Positions 11,497 to 23,639 are shown, counted from the stretch's first letter. The stretch is DNA of 64,000 nucleotides from Anadara kagoshimensis (GCA_021292105.1 CM037871.1:14176196-14240195); one strand, 5' to 3'. The notes: generated by a model from the sequence alone, not told the origin. Program-made: numbers and translations.

Positions 11497-11628
11497 AACT
11501 TAAAGAGAAAACAATTAACGATTGGGAAAAAGACGAGAAGACATTCGTAAACACGAAGGCAGCCAAGCACGCACACAGTGAAGTAAAATATAACAAACTT
11601 ACTGTAATAACAGGACCACCAGGATCAG
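11497..11628 (+). CDS. Gene A exon 2: linker and P-loop first half
   Basis: A 132-bp exon between 'aattacag' and TCAG|GTAAGA, phase 1 at both ends. It encodes residues 185-228: a charged linker, KYNKLTVITGPPGS, and the first base of the next glycine codon. The Walker A motif GPPGSGKS (residues 224-231) is therefore cut by intron 2 exactly inside the loop. The hydrophobic strand LTVIT before the loop is typical of STAND NTPases. Joining to exon 1 and exon 3 keeps the frame open. Confidence 0.9.
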
Positions 11629-11649
11629 GTAAGATGTTTTGTTATCTTT

Positions 11650-12935
11650 CCGTAGAATGCGTGCGTGCGTGCGTCGTTAACAAACATTTTCGACTTCTCT
11701 GAAACTCTTGGAAAGAGTTCAATAAAAGTTGGTAAGATGTATATATGGGCTTGTGCAATTCATATTTTTCCGTGGCGTTGCCATGGGAACCATATCTAGG
11801 TCAAGGTAACCTAGGGTCGCAAAAATCTGAAAAATCTTCTTCTCCAAATCCAATAAACTTTTTATATAAGCATGTATATTAGAATATTGTTGTTATTGAT
11901 GTAATGATTATTTTGATATATAGATTAAGGTCAGTGGTTCAAGGGTAAAGGTCACAGTAGCAAAACTATACCAAAATCGGTAATTATCTAAAAAAAATAT
12001 AAACTTTTGTATAGGCATGTATGGATGTAACGATCAATTTGATATATAGATTTAAGTCATTGGCTTAAAGGTCAAGGTCACAGATGCGAAAGAATACTCA
12101 AATGGTTCATTATCTTGAAAACTATTAACTTTTTGTATAAGCATGTACATTTTAATGTTGTAGATAATGATACAATGATAATTTTGATGTATAGAAAAAG
12201 GTCATGGATCCAAAGGTCGATTTCACAGTAGCAAATCAATACCAAAATGATTAATTATCTAGAAAACTGTAAACTTTTTATCTAGGCATATATATTTGAA
12301 TCTTGTTGGTATTGATGCAGCGATTATTTTGGTATATAGATTAAAGTCAGTGGTTTAAAGTTTAAGGTCACAGATGTGAAAGAAAACCAAAATCGTTAAT
12401 TATCATGAAAACTATAAACTTTTTGTATAGCCATATATATATAAATATTGTTGGTATTAATGTGACGATCATTTTGGTATATAGATTAAGATCCTTGGTT
12501 CAAAGATCAGGGGCACAGATGCGAAAGAATACTGAAATGGTTCATTATCTTTGAAACCATTAACTTTGTTGTATAAGCATGTATATAAGATTGTTGTAGG
12601 TATTGATACAACGATCATTTTGATGTATAGGAAAAGGTCATGGGTCTAAAAGTCAAGGTTATGGTTTTCAAAACAATATCAAAAAGATTAATTATCTCGA
12701 AATCTATAAACTTTTTGTATAGGCATATTTTTGGTATTGATGCAGTGATAATTTTGATATACCGATTATGGTCATTGGTTCGAAAGTCAAGGTCACAGAT
12801 GCGAGTAGCAAGTTTTATAAATATATAAATATCCACATCAGAGTTATTGTTCCTTAAATGTAGTAATTATTGTGTTTTTTGTAATGTTTACGGCCCAGGT
12901 GAGCGGTACAGGCCCTATTGTACCTCCTGTTACAA
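11650..12935 (+). mobile_element. Helitron-like bivalve repeat, copy a (left end missing)
   Basis: Shares the 'gcgtgcgtcgtt', 'acattttcgactt', 'ccgtggcgttgccatgg' and 'gggtcgcaaaaatc' blocks with the repeat at 38744-39894, and ends in the same way (GGTGAGCGGTACAGGCCC...CCTCCTGTT). Between 11880 and 12830 it holds about seven diverged units of about 145 bp, each with 'aactttttgtataggcatgt', 'atgatcattttgatgtatag' and 'tcaaggtcacagatgcg'-like text. It begins about 20 bp after the exon 2 splice donor. Confidence 0.65.
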
Positions 12936-13089
12936 TTTGGTTCAGGTAAACATAGAATTAAGCTAGATATTAAACACAAATATTCATTTCCTTAGTGCCC
13001 TTTACTGTTTTAAATTTATTTCTTTTATTAACTTTGTTTTTGTGGTGTTCTTTGTTGTGTAAGATTTTGAAATCTTTATAGGATTTATT

Positions 13090-13215
13090 AACTATGGTTT
13101 CCCTTCTGGAGCAGGTGTCCTTACTTCCCTATAGTTTTATTTAATTTGAATATGAACTTGCTTTATATATACTTTGATTTTGATTTGAACATGGATCGGA
13201 ATGTTTATGGTTGAC
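13090..13215 (+). repeat. Retroelement 3' tail fragment
   Basis: Diverged copy of the end of the tail: 'ttctggagcaggtgtccttacttcc' recalls 'ttccggagcacccggcctcacttcc', followed by 'tttgatttgaacatggatcgg'. Confidence 0.4.
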
Positions 13216-13284
13216 TCTATTATCGTTGTGTTCGTTGTTACCAAGTATACGTTTGTCAGTTAAAAATTGATTTCTTTTCTAAGC

Positions 13285-13740
13285 TGTTCAATGTTTTTAG
13301 TTGTGTTGCTTTTGCCTAATTGAAGTTAAGCTCTTAGGTATGTTACCTGTCGACTAAATTACACATGTACTTTTGTGATTAACTTGTTAAATGTTTTTGG
13401 TTGTGCTTAATATTGCCAAGTTGAAGTTAAATTAGTTCTAAATGTATATACTGGTATTGTCTGATGGTCTTAGTTCTATTAGTTGCTGCCTAGTTTAAGT
13501 TTAAATTATTTCTTTTGTGACACGATTTGATAAATTAGTTCTTTACTTGATTTGAAGTGTATTAAATGGATTTTGCTATTGACTTTTTAAAACTTTTTGT
13601 TCTACATATTCAAAGTATTGTACAATGTTCTATGTAAACTGCCCACTGGTTCTAACTTAATTTTGTGATGAACCTGTATTGTTCGATGTTTTTGGTTATG
13701 CTTGCTATTGCCTAGTTCAAGTTTATTTATGTTTAAGGGT
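13285..13740 (+). repeat. Decayed tandem-like repeat
   Basis: The motif 'aatgtttttggttgtgctt....attgcctagttcaagttt' recurs with variation near 13287, 13387, 13464 and 13680. Spacing is uneven, so this is a decayed local repeat or dispersed pieces of one. Confidence 0.4.
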
Positions 13741-13749
13741 AGATCCATA

Positions 13750-14990
13750 GCTTACACATTGCTTGAACATAAATTGAAATCTTGATATATTTTATATGTG
13801 CAACAAACCATTAAACATGCCAAAATTTCAGGGTAGGATTTTTACTTGCTTGTGAAGTTCTGAAGCGCCATGTGGTGACCATTTTCACGAGGCAAATGAT
13901 CAATGTATATCAACCGTAAAAACAAATAGGCTTTAATTATTTTTCGTCATACTTAAAAACCCCAAGTGTCTTGCATTTAAATTCACCACTGTTTCATGAT
14001 TTTTATTTTTACTTCCGGTCACATCGTGATTTTCTACAGCGTCACCTATCAAAACAGAACATAAACATTCCGGAAAATTATTTAGTCATGCGACCCCTGA
14101 TTTTCACATATATTGCACATGAATATATGTTTGAGTTTCGGAAACAAAAAATAGGGGGTTGTCAAGCTACTTTTTTCATAAAACTGCATAAATATCCTAA
14201 ACTTGAAAAAAGCCTCATTCGTTACGAAAGAAGTTTCCATTTATATCCTACTATACTATTATGAACTCATTTTTTTTCGTTTGGTATTAACAGATCTAAA
14301 AAAAAAACACTGAATGTGAGCTATTTAGGTGTTTAAAACAAAACCAATTTTAAACATCATACGATCTGTACCCATGGCAACCATAACTAAACATAGATAA
14401 TTTAAAGTGGAAAGGAAAATCGTATACGCTGATGAAGCGTTCTTGATTCTAGGCCGACGAAATGAAAAACAAATACAAGAGCATAGCCAAACTGCTATTA
14501 TATTATACAGTATGTTTATTGGAAAATCGTCAGTTTGTGTCCACCTATCTGTATTTATATTTGCTGAAAAAGTCACATGAAGCAGCATTTAAACATAATT
14601 CAATTTTTAAAGGTGTACTCAAATATTTCTATTATATAGAATTTGAACCTAAACAGCGTAGATCTGTATAATTTCCGCTCAAATAAATATTTAGTTAGTT
14701 CTTTGAAATAGTACACACATTTTTTAAAAATAATTTTTGAAAAATTATGAAACTATTAAATTCAATACAATCAGGAGATAAATGCCCTTTTAAGGCGCAA
14801 TAGGGCAAGGTGTAAAAATATTTTTTAATAACGTTTAATTCATTTCTTCGCTGTAAAATTGTAAGTAATGTTCAAGTTGGTTATTTAATTTACATTTAAA
14901 AGTTCAATAGCGTGTATGACGTCCATTTGCGTTGATGTAAGCAATGAGCCAGCAACGCATATAAATATTAACGCATATGTATCAACGGTT
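13750..14990. other. Intron 2 sequence, nothing recognised
   Basis: Contains a 97-codon open frame (13971-14264) with no family resemblance and no splice context joining it to gene A. No repeat boundary seen. Confidence 0.4.
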
Positions 14991-14994
14991 AATC

Positions 14995-15620
14995 ACATGG
15001 CCTGGGAATGTTGTATGACACGACCCACATCTAACAGTGTTGTTATTTGATGGTTTACTCTACCTCGTCGATCCAATTCATCCCAAATATGATCAATCGG
15101 CGTCATGTCCGGTGAATGTAAGGGTCATGGTAGAACGTTAACGTTGTTCTGTTAAAAAAAAGCCGAAGTGAGTGTGCGGTATGTGGATAAGCATTACCTA
15201 GTTAAAAGGCGAAGAGTAGTCAAAACGGTTCAAAAAATGGTATAACTTTAGGAGCCTTAACGTCATTATATTTCCATCTACACTAAGAAAACAGGTTTTA
15301 TGACACTCACAGATGGCACTCATACCATAAATCTGCCTAAACTGAATCTATCAATTTCTTGAACACATGTGCATTGTCATTCGTGGTTAGTCACCTCGAT
15401 TAGTATCTGATGTCATTCCAGTCTGTTGCAACCGGCGTACCAAGGAATGAATCGAAACATATATTCAACCAAGTGTTCTTGCAATATGTGTGACATTGTT
15501 GCCGGCATGAAATATTCAAACTGTGTTTGAGTTAATCGACCCATTGATTCTTTAGATATTTGGCAATATTTGTGTTTTCTTGTTTCCTTGTTACTTGATG
15601 TCAAGAGATCAAATTAGTCA
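14995..15620 (-). pseudogene. Decayed Tc1-like transposase
   Basis: On the minus strand, 15000-15160 reads NVNVLP.PLHSPDMTPIDHIWDELDRRGR in short runs, matching the Tc1 C-terminal block (VLPWPSxSPDLNPIEHxWDELxRR). Upstream, VDGNIMTLRLL and RQIYGMSAI fit the middle of the enzyme. Stops and frameshifts are present throughout. This is a plain DNA transposon remnant inside intron 2 of gene A. Confidence 0.65.
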
Positions 15621-15952
15621 ATTTGGAATTGAATTGGACATGCCATATGAGCTGCACATTTGGCGCTTGAGATTTTCATGAAAAACCTTCAATAAAGACA
15701 CGGACCACTAAGCACCAATATTAAACATTAGATTACACTGCCCTATCATAGATATCTCACCTTTTTAAAATATTTAAATGTGTTGCCTCGGGAGGGCCCA
15801 TAGAGCATATTTTTCTTTTGTTAAAATATTTAAGTTCTTTCCATTATTTTATCAACCGCTTGAAAATATTTTGGATTTATAATTTAGATCCAAATACGTA
15901 CTACTGATGAAAAATTGAATACTGAAATGACCGTCTGTTGCTGGTATAATAC

Positions 15953-16011
15953 ATACATATTATATACATTGTGTGTATGTACAACCCTCAGTATCAGGTC
16001 GAGTCCTTTTT
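15953..16011 (+). repeat. Palindromic MITE, left arm
   Basis: This arm ('atacattgtgtgtatgtaca', 'accctcagtatcaggtcgag', 'tccttttt') is the inverted counterpart of 17628-17692. The two arms belong to one palindromic element opened by the insertion at 16012-17569. Confidence 0.7.
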
Positions 16012-17569
16012 AGCTCACCTGGCATAAAAGGCCATGTGAGCTTTTGCCATCACTTGGCGTCCGTCGTCATCGTCGTCCTCGTCGTCGTTGTCCGTCCGAC
16101 GTTAAAGATAAAATCCTCATAAACCGCTGGACCATTTGCAAGCAAACTTGTCACAACAGTCCTTGGGTGGTCTACGTTAAAAAATGTGTCCGACATGTCC
16201 GCACCTAATTCAAGATGGCCGCCAGCGGGGACCATAGATTAATATTAGACCCTATGAGAAAATGTGTTTAAAGATATTTTTCTCTGAAAATACTAAGCCA
16301 ATTGGAACCAAACTTGGTCACAGTAGTCCTTAGATGGTATCCTCTGAAACCGGTGTTTTTGTTAAGTCTGCACCTGATCCAAGATGGCGACCAGCGAAAA
16401 ACATAGGTTTATATTGGACCCTATTGTTACAATTTCAATTTTCTCCGAAAAACCCTTTAGCCAATGGGAACCAAACTTGGCCAAAATAGTCTTTGAATGG
16501 TCCACTTTACCATTGGGGTTTTTGAGGGCCGCACCAAATCCAAGATGGCCGCCAGCGGAGATCATATTTTAACATTGGACCTTATTTGAAAATACGTTCA
16601 AAGATATTTTTCTCTGAAACTACTTAGCCAATTGGAACCAAACTTGGTCATATTAGTTAGTCCTTAGATGGTACCTTCTGAAACCGGTGTTTTTGTAAAG
16701 TCTGCACCTGATCCAAGATGGCCGCTAACGGAGAACATAGGTTAACATTGGACCATATGGGAACAATTTCAAAGATCTATTTCTCTAAAACCCTCAGACA
16801 ATTGGAACCAAACTTAGCCACAATAGTCTTTGGGTGGTGTTTAATCTTAGATAGCTACAAACAGGAAACATAGGTTAACATTGGACCTTCAGGGAACAAT
16901 TTTAAAGATCTTTTTCTCTAAAACCCTAAAGCCAATTGGAACCACTATTTGCCACAATAGTCTTTAGGTGGCCCACTACAACATTGGTGTTTTTGAGTTC
17001 ACACACAATCAAAGATGGTCTCAGTGGAGAACGTATTTTAACATTGGACCCTATGGGAAAATACGTTCAAACATATATAGAGTCAATTGGAACCAAACTC
17101 GGCCACAATAGTCATTGCGTCTTTACATTTGGTATTTTAATATAACATCTGCATTTACAAATCAACTCCTGTGAAACCACTTGGCCAATTGCAACCAAAC
17201 TTTGTGACAATAGTCCTTGTGTGGTCCAATTGATATATAGTGTCCGACAAGTTGGCCACTATAGTACATCAGTCAGACTGCCTTATGGCTTTTGGTCCTC
17301 GACCATAATTTTTAGTTCATTGACCAGTTTTTGGATAAGGAACATTTCTCAGGTATTATACATGAAAAAGTCTATGATACTTGGTATGAATTGTGTCGAA
17401 ATTTTGAAATATGGTTTAGTTTTGAAAGGAAATAATATTGAAATTTTGTGATAGAAATAAATATTGTGTAATAAATTTCAAGCATTTATTTAAACATTAG
17501 ACAATTTGTGATTTTCATTCTGCAACAACTCTACCTAGGTGAGCTATACAGGCTCCTGGAAGCCTCTAG
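16012..17569 (+). mobile_element. Helitron-like bivalve repeat, copy b
   Basis: Begins with an inverted repeat hairpin (AGCTCACCTGGC ... GCCATGTGAGCT) followed by GTCCGTCGTCATCG-type text, and ends GGTGAGCTATACAGGCTCCTGGAAGCCT then CTAG. Terminal hairpin plus CTAG before a T, and insertion into a T run with no duplication, fit Helitron ends, but no Rep/helicase gene is present. The interior has about six diverged units of roughly 170-190 bp with 'ccaattggaaccaaacttgg', 'ccaagatggccgccagcgga' and 'acattggaccctat'. Its bounds are fixed by the interrupted MITE. Confidence 0.7.
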
Positions 17570-17692
17570 TTTTGTAGCCGTATCACAACGAGTCGCGCTT
17601 GTGCGATGAGTAGTGATACAGCTACGACAAAAAGGACGAGACCTCATACGAAGGGTTGTACATACACACTGTGTATATAATATTTTCATCCA
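17570..17692 (-). repeat. Palindromic MITE, centre and right arm
   Basis: After the Helitron-like insertion the palindrome resumes: 'gtagccgtatcac' and 'gtgatacagctac' form an inner hairpin, then 'gacaaaaaggacgagacctc' and 'gggttgtacatacacactgt' mirror the left arm. The outer end TACACACTGTGTATATAATAT recurs at 37905 and 38025. Confidence 0.7.
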
Positions 17693-18003
17693 ACATTTCC
17701 AATAAGGTTAATCAAAATAATAATAAAAAAATAATTTATGTTAAACATTACATTTTACCACAAAAACACTGAACTATGTTATGACATTCCCTAATAACGT
17801 CACAATGAGAAAGTGCACGTGCACTTTACCGCTAATGATGTATCACCACAGTGTGGTGATAAAAGATTCTGTATCATGCGTGTTCGATTACACTTGTATT
17901 TCGTCAAAACAGATAGAGAAACTAGTCTTATGCTAGATAAAATATATACCGAAGTTGATCTTATGTACAACATTTTTTTTCATCACCGACTTATTTTTTT
18001 CAG

Positions 18004-20552
18004 GTAAATCAGCTATCGGTCACCACATTGCACTTGCTTTACAAGAGAATGGTTATCAGATAATTCCAGTCGAATCCATTGAAGATTTAGAACATTCCTG
18101 GGTACCAGACTGTAAACAGGTATTTTTGTTCGATGATGTATTTGGAATTCACAAGCAAGATAATATTGAAATAGGGAACTGGTACAAAAGAATGAAAAAG
18201 ATTGATATGTTACTAAAAAATAGTAAAATGATCATTTGTATTAGAATACAATTTTCCTTGGATCAAAATTTACTGTCTATTTTTTCTGAGTTTGAGCATT
18301 CCATTGTGGATGTAACACGAAATGATTTAGTTTTGTCAAAACATGAAAAAGAAAAAATGTTTTTGAAACATTTATCGGTTGTTGAAAAACAAGCATTGTG
18401 TAATGAATTTGTTAGAAATTGTGATTTTTCATGTTTTCCATTGTTGTGCAGATTGTTTGCTGCAGACAGTGAATGTAAGCTTGATTTAAAACTATTTTTT
18501 AAACAACCTCTGTCTCTTTTGAAAAAAGAAATAGAGTTTTTGAGAACAAATAAGGATATTCGATATTTGTGTCTAGTTCTTTGCGTGGTAAATAACAATA
18601 AACTGTCTCAAAATTTGTTTAGCATCGAAGCAGAAAGCAAAGACAAAAAACAAATGCGTAAAGATTTTACAGAATGTTGTGGTCAGTTAAGGTCATTGTC
18701 ACGTGAAGATGTTAAATTTCATTTAGATTTGCTTTTGGGTACATATTTACAAAAACAAGATGAACATTATAGATTTATACATGACATCCTATATGACATT
18801 GTGTTAAGCACCTTGACACCAACATTTCACCCATCAATTATCAAACATTGTTCCTCCAAATTCATTAACCAAAGAGTTGTTTTATCATCTAAAGCAACCA
18901 TTAAAGAAGATATTTATCCATTTATTGTGTTAGGAGAAGGGTTAAGAAAGGATTGGGTGAACCGCTTGATTCAAGATTTGAATATGGAGAAGTATTTCGA
19001 TGTATTTTTAAATATATGCCTTCAAGATGAATCTGTTGAAGATTTATTTTTCGAACAATTTAAAACTAATTGTACATTAAACAAACAAAATTTCTTAAAC
19101 ATCATACAGTTTTCAGATACATATTTTAAGGAACTGTCTCCTCATATTGTTCACACTTCACTAGATAGATTTCAGTCATTTTTTTTAGATTTTTCTTTGT
19201 TTTTATGCAAAATAGATTTAACACCAGTTCATTTAGTTGTCGCTAATAATATGACCAAAACATTTTCTTTCATATGTAGCCTTTTTTCGCCATCGGAAAA
19301 ACACAATCTTATTTCTTCTCAACCTTTTCTGGAATTAACTGCTTTTTATGGCAATAACGCAGTATTTAAATTATCTCTAGATTCACATCCAGAAACCAAA
19401 CAATATTTCAAATTTAATGGTGGTTGTTTGTTTTTGGCATCTTATAGAGGACATATAGAGATAGTACAGCATATACTCGAAACATTTACTCAAATCGAAT
19501 ATTCAAGCAAATTTAAAGCTTTATTGATTGCATCCATTAATGGACATGACAACGTTGTACAGGTATTACTTAAAAATAGTGCCGACATTAATAAAGGTAA
19601 TAATAATGGTGTGACTGCGTTACATTTTGCATCAAGTAAAGGACATGACAACGTTGTACAGGTATTACTTAAAAATGGTGCCGACATTAATAAGGGTGAT
19701 AATAATAGTATGACTGCATTACATCGTGCATCTTCAGAAGGACATGGCAACGTTGTACAGGTATTACTTGAAAATGGTGCCGACATTAATACAGGTTATA
19801 ATGATAGTCTGACTGCATTACATTATGCATCTACTGAAGGACATGCCAACGTTGTACAGGTATTACTTGAAAATGGTGCCGACATTAAAAAATGTGATAA
19901 AACTGGTGTAACTGCGTTACATCGTGCATCTTGTGAAGGACATGACAACGTTGTACAGGTATTACTTGAAAATGGTGCCGACATTAATAAAGGTAATAGT
20001 GATGGTGTGACTGCATTACATTTGGCAGTTTGTAAAGGACATGACAACGTTGTACAGGTATTACTTAAAAATGGTGCAGACATTGATAAAGTTAAAAAGG
20101 ATGGTGGAACTGCCTTACATCGTGCATCTTCTGAAGGACATTACAACGTTGTACAGATATTACTTAAAAATGGTGCCGACATTAATAAAGCTGATAATAA
20201 TGGTTGGACTGCATTATATGCTGCATCTTTAGAAGGACATGACAACGTTGTACAGATATTACTTAAAAATGGTGCCGACATTAATAAAGCTAATAATAAT
20301 GGTTGGACTGCATTACATGCTGCATCTTTTCGAGGACATGACAACGTTGTAGAGGTATTACTAAAAAATGGTGCCGACATTAATAAAGGTGATAATGATG
20401 GTGTGACTGCATTACATCGTGCATCTTCTAAAAGACATGACAACGTTGTACAGGTATTACTTAAAAATGGTGCTGACATTAATATAGGTGATAGTAATGG
20501 TCTGACTGCATTACATGATGCATCTTCCAAAAGCCATGACAACGTTGTTTAG
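18004..20552 (+). CDS. Gene A exon 3: nSTAND3 NTPase and ankyrin array
   Basis: Last coding exon, after a 'ttttttttcag' acceptor, phase 1. It completes Walker A (G229-K230-S231) and gives Walker B as VFLFDDVFG (residues 268-276), then KMIICIRIQF, a sensor-like strand. This pattern is that of nSTAND3 ATPases in animal immune-type proteins. A helical region (about residues 300-730) precedes about ten and a half ankyrin repeats of 33 residues from residue 733, consensus TALHxASxxGHDNVVQVLLK and NGADINKGxNxG. The frame stops at 20550-20552; the total is 1077 residues. The array itself continues in DNA to about 22930. The product is probably a cytosolic sensor: HEPN effector, STAND switch, ankyrin ligand-binding surface. 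That role is inferred from architecture. Confidence 0.9.
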
Positions 20553-22930
20553 GTATTACTTAAAAATGGTGCTGACATTAATATATAGGTGATAATATTG
20601 GTCAGACTGCGTTATATGTTGCATCAATTGCAGGACATGACAGTGTTGTACAGTTATTACTTAAAAATGGTGCCGACATTAATAAAGATGAAAATAATAA
20701 AAGGAATGTATTGCATTAGGCATCCACTAAGGACATGACCACGTTGTACAGGTATTACTTAAAATGGTGACGACATTAATAAAGGTAATAATAATGGTGT
20801 CACTGGATTACATTGTGCATCTTTAGGAATACATGACAACGTTGTACAGGTATTACTTAAAAATGGTGCCGACATAAATAAAGGTGAAAATAATAGTATG
20901 ACTGCATTACATGCTGCCTCTACTGAAGGACATGACAACTTGTACAGGTATTACTTAAAAATGGTGCCGACATTAATAAAGGTTATAATGATAGTCTGAC
21001 TGCATTACATTATGCATCCACTGAAGGACATGCCAACGTTGTACAGGTATTACTTAAAAATGGTGCCGACATTCATAAATGTAATAAAACTGGTGTGACT
21101 GCGTTACATCGTGCATCTTTTGAAGGACATGACAACGTTGTACAGGTATTACTTAAAAATGGTGCCGACAATAATAAAGGTAAAAATAAAAGTATGACTG
21201 CATTACATGCTGCCTCTACTGAAGGACATGACAACGTTGTACAGGTATTACTTAAAAATAGTGCCGACATTAATAAAGGTAATAATAATGGTGTGACTGC
21301 ATTACATCATGCATCTTCAAAAGGACATAACAACGTGGTACAGGTATTACTTAAAAATGGTGCCGACATTAATAAAGGTAATAATAATGGTGTGACTGCA
21401 TTATATCGTGCATCTTCTGAAGGACATGACAACGTTGTACAGGTATTACTTAAAAATGGTGCAGACATTAATAAAGGTGATAATAATGGTGTGACTGCAT
21501 TACATCATGCATCTTTAAGAGGACACGACAACGTTGTACAGGTATTACTTAAAAATGGTGCCGACATTAATAAAGGTGATAATAGTGGTCTGACTTCATT
21601 ACATGCTGCGTCTTTAGGAGGACATGACAACGTTGTATAGGTATTACTTAAAAATGGTGCAGACATTAATAAAGGTGATAATAGTGGTCTGACTTCATAA
21701 CATGCTGCGTCTTTAGGAGGACATGACAACGTTGTATAGGTATTACTAAAATGGTGCCGACATTAATAAAGGTGATAATAATGGCGTGAATGCATTACAT
21801 GTTGCATCTTTAGGAGGACACGACAACGTTGTACAGGTATTACTTAAAAATGGTGCCGACATTAATAAAGGGGATAATGATGGTGTGACTGCATTACATG
21901 TTGCATCTTCTGAAGGACATGACAACATTGTACAGTTATTACTTAAAAATGGTGACGACATTAATAAAAATAATAATGGTGTGACTGCATTAGATGCTGC
22001 ATCTTTAACGGACATAACAACGTGGTACAGGTATTACTTAAAAATGGTGCCGACATTAATAAAGGTAATAATAGTGGTCTGACTTCATTACATGCTGCGT
22101 CTTTAGGAGGACATGACAACGTTGTATAGGTATTGCTAAAATGGTGCCGACATTAATTAAGGTGATAATAATGGCGTGAATGCATTACATCAAGCATCTT
22201 TAGGAGGACACGACAACGTTGTACAGGTATTACTTAAAAATGGTGCCGACATTAATGAAGGGGATAATGATGGTGTGAATGCATTACATCAAACATGTTT
22301 AGGAGGACACGACAACGTTGTACAGGTATTACTTAAAAATGGTGCCGACATTAATAAAGGTAATAATAGTGGTCTGACTTCATTACATGCTGCGTCTTTA
22401 GGAGGACATGACAACGTTGTATAGGTATTGCTAAAATGGTGCCGACATTAATTAAGGTGATAATAATGGCGTGAATGCATTACATCAAGCATCTTTAGGA
22501 GGACACGACAACGTTGTACAGGTATTACTTAAAAATGGTGCCGACATTAATGAAGGGGATAATGATGGTGTGAATGCATTACATCAAACATGTTTAGGAG
22601 GACACGACAACGTTGTACAGGTATTACTTAAAAATGGTGCCGACATTAATAAAGGTAATAATAATGGTGTGAATGCATTACATCAAGCATCTTTAGGAGG
22701 ACATGACAACGTTGTACAGGTATAACTTAAAATGGTGCCGAGATTAATTAAGGTACTAATAATGGTTTGACTGCCTTACAAATTGCCTTCTCTAACGGAC
22801 ATGACACCGTTGTGCAGTTATTACTAGACAATGGCACTGACAGTACTTAAGGTTATAAATGTGATTAGACTGCGTTACATATCGTATCCTCTGAAGAACA
22901 CAACAACGTTATACAGGAAGACAATGACAC
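19517..22930 (+). repeat. 99-bp ankyrin-coding tandem array
   Basis: About 34 head-to-tail 99-bp units, each coding one 33-residue ankyrin repeat. Units are unusually alike at DNA level ('ggacatgacaacgttgtaca', 'ggtattacttaaaaatggtg', 'ccgacattaataaagg'), including silent positions, which points to recent amplification or gene conversion. A three-unit block of 295 bp is itself duplicated (22128-22422 and 22423-22717). Confidence 0.93.
20553..22930 (+). pseudogene. Interrupted 3' continuation of gene A ankyrin array
   Basis: After the stop at 20550 the array runs on for about 23 more units. Open blocks of 181 codons (21095-21640), 98, 82 and 84 codons alternate with stops and small indels. 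Recurrent breaks are CAG to TAG in the GTACAGGTA part (21639, 21738, 22127, 22422) and one missing A in CTTAAAAATGG. The last units (22740-22930) are the most diverged. Either the end of the gene has decayed, or an alternative splice or assembly error hides a longer frame. Confidence 0.75.
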
Positions 22931-23285
22931 TGATATACATAATGATACTTATGGTGGTTTGATTACATAAATCCTTGTATAGGCAAACAAGTTTGATTTG
23001 TCCGCTTGACTTTACATTTAAATATTTATCCCGAACCAAGTACTTGTATGTATAGGGAGCACATGTGTTTATTTTGTATTTATATCTTGAGATATACTAA
23101 CCTCATAGAGGCAGCTGTGTCGTATGTATGTATTAATTTTGTATGTTGACACTACCCATATATTGAGTACATCCTCCTTTATGAATATTTCTAATGAAAG
23201 GTCAAGCGGACAGGTCAATGTTGTTTACCAATATATGATAGTATTATTATTATATTTAAAGAGAGTGTCTCCTTTACAACAAAAA
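22931..23285. other. 3' flank of gene A, nothing recognised
   Basis: Sequence after the last recognisable ankyrin unit. No clear polyadenylation signal was assigned. Confidence 0.4.
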
Positions 23286-23303
23286 ACCACAATAATAATA
23301 ATA

Positions 23304-23350
<47 letters not shown>
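23286..23350 (+). repeat. (AAT)n followed by poly(A) run
   Basis: A short AAT microsatellite passes into about 45 uninterrupted adenines. It may be a retroposon tail, but no element was identified just upstream. Confidence 0.9.
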
Positions 23351-23351
<1 letters not shown>

Positions 23352-23549
23352 ATAATATTAATTCTTGATACAGTCTAGGATATGTCATGAGGTCACTGAT
23401 GCCTTATTTACCAACTAAATCCATGGATTAATCTATCGTGAACCATATTTAACATTAAATGAATACAAAAATATTGATGTCATGATATTTTAAGAGAATT
23501 TTTTTAAAAGATAAAGAACAATGTTGTTAACATGTAATGTCATCAGGGT

Positions 23550-23630
23550 AACTGTAGTTTCTGTACCTTCTTCATTAGCTTGCAACATCTCGATGTAGGT
23601 AAAATATTCTTGACTTAGACGTTGAACACC
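23550..23630 (+). repeat. 3' fragment of tRNA-derived SINE (family 1)
   Basis: 'tttctgtaccttcttcatta', 'gcaacatctcgatgtaggta' and 'attcttgacttagacgtt' match the tail of the SINEs at 25635-25941 and 26505-26825. Confidence 0.6.
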
Positions 23631-23639
23631 ATTACTCAC

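Noticed and set aside
13971-14264. 97-codon frame in intron 2 of gene A
   Set aside because: No recognisable domain, no splice signals that would join it in frame, and AT-rich composition where such frames arise by chance.
17955-18003. Upstream extension of the gene A exon 3 frame to an in-frame ATG
   Set aside because: It is the intron polypyrimidine tract and acceptor; starting there would lose the first half of Walker A, which exon 2 supplies in phase.
19490-22015. Minus-strand open frames of 65-133 codons rich in NTCTTLSC
   Set aside because: They are exact antisense shadows of the 99-bp ankyrin units and repeat with the same period.
19517-22930. CRISPR-like array
   Set aside because: Units are contiguous 99-bp coding repeats without unique spacers, in a spliced eukaryotic gene.
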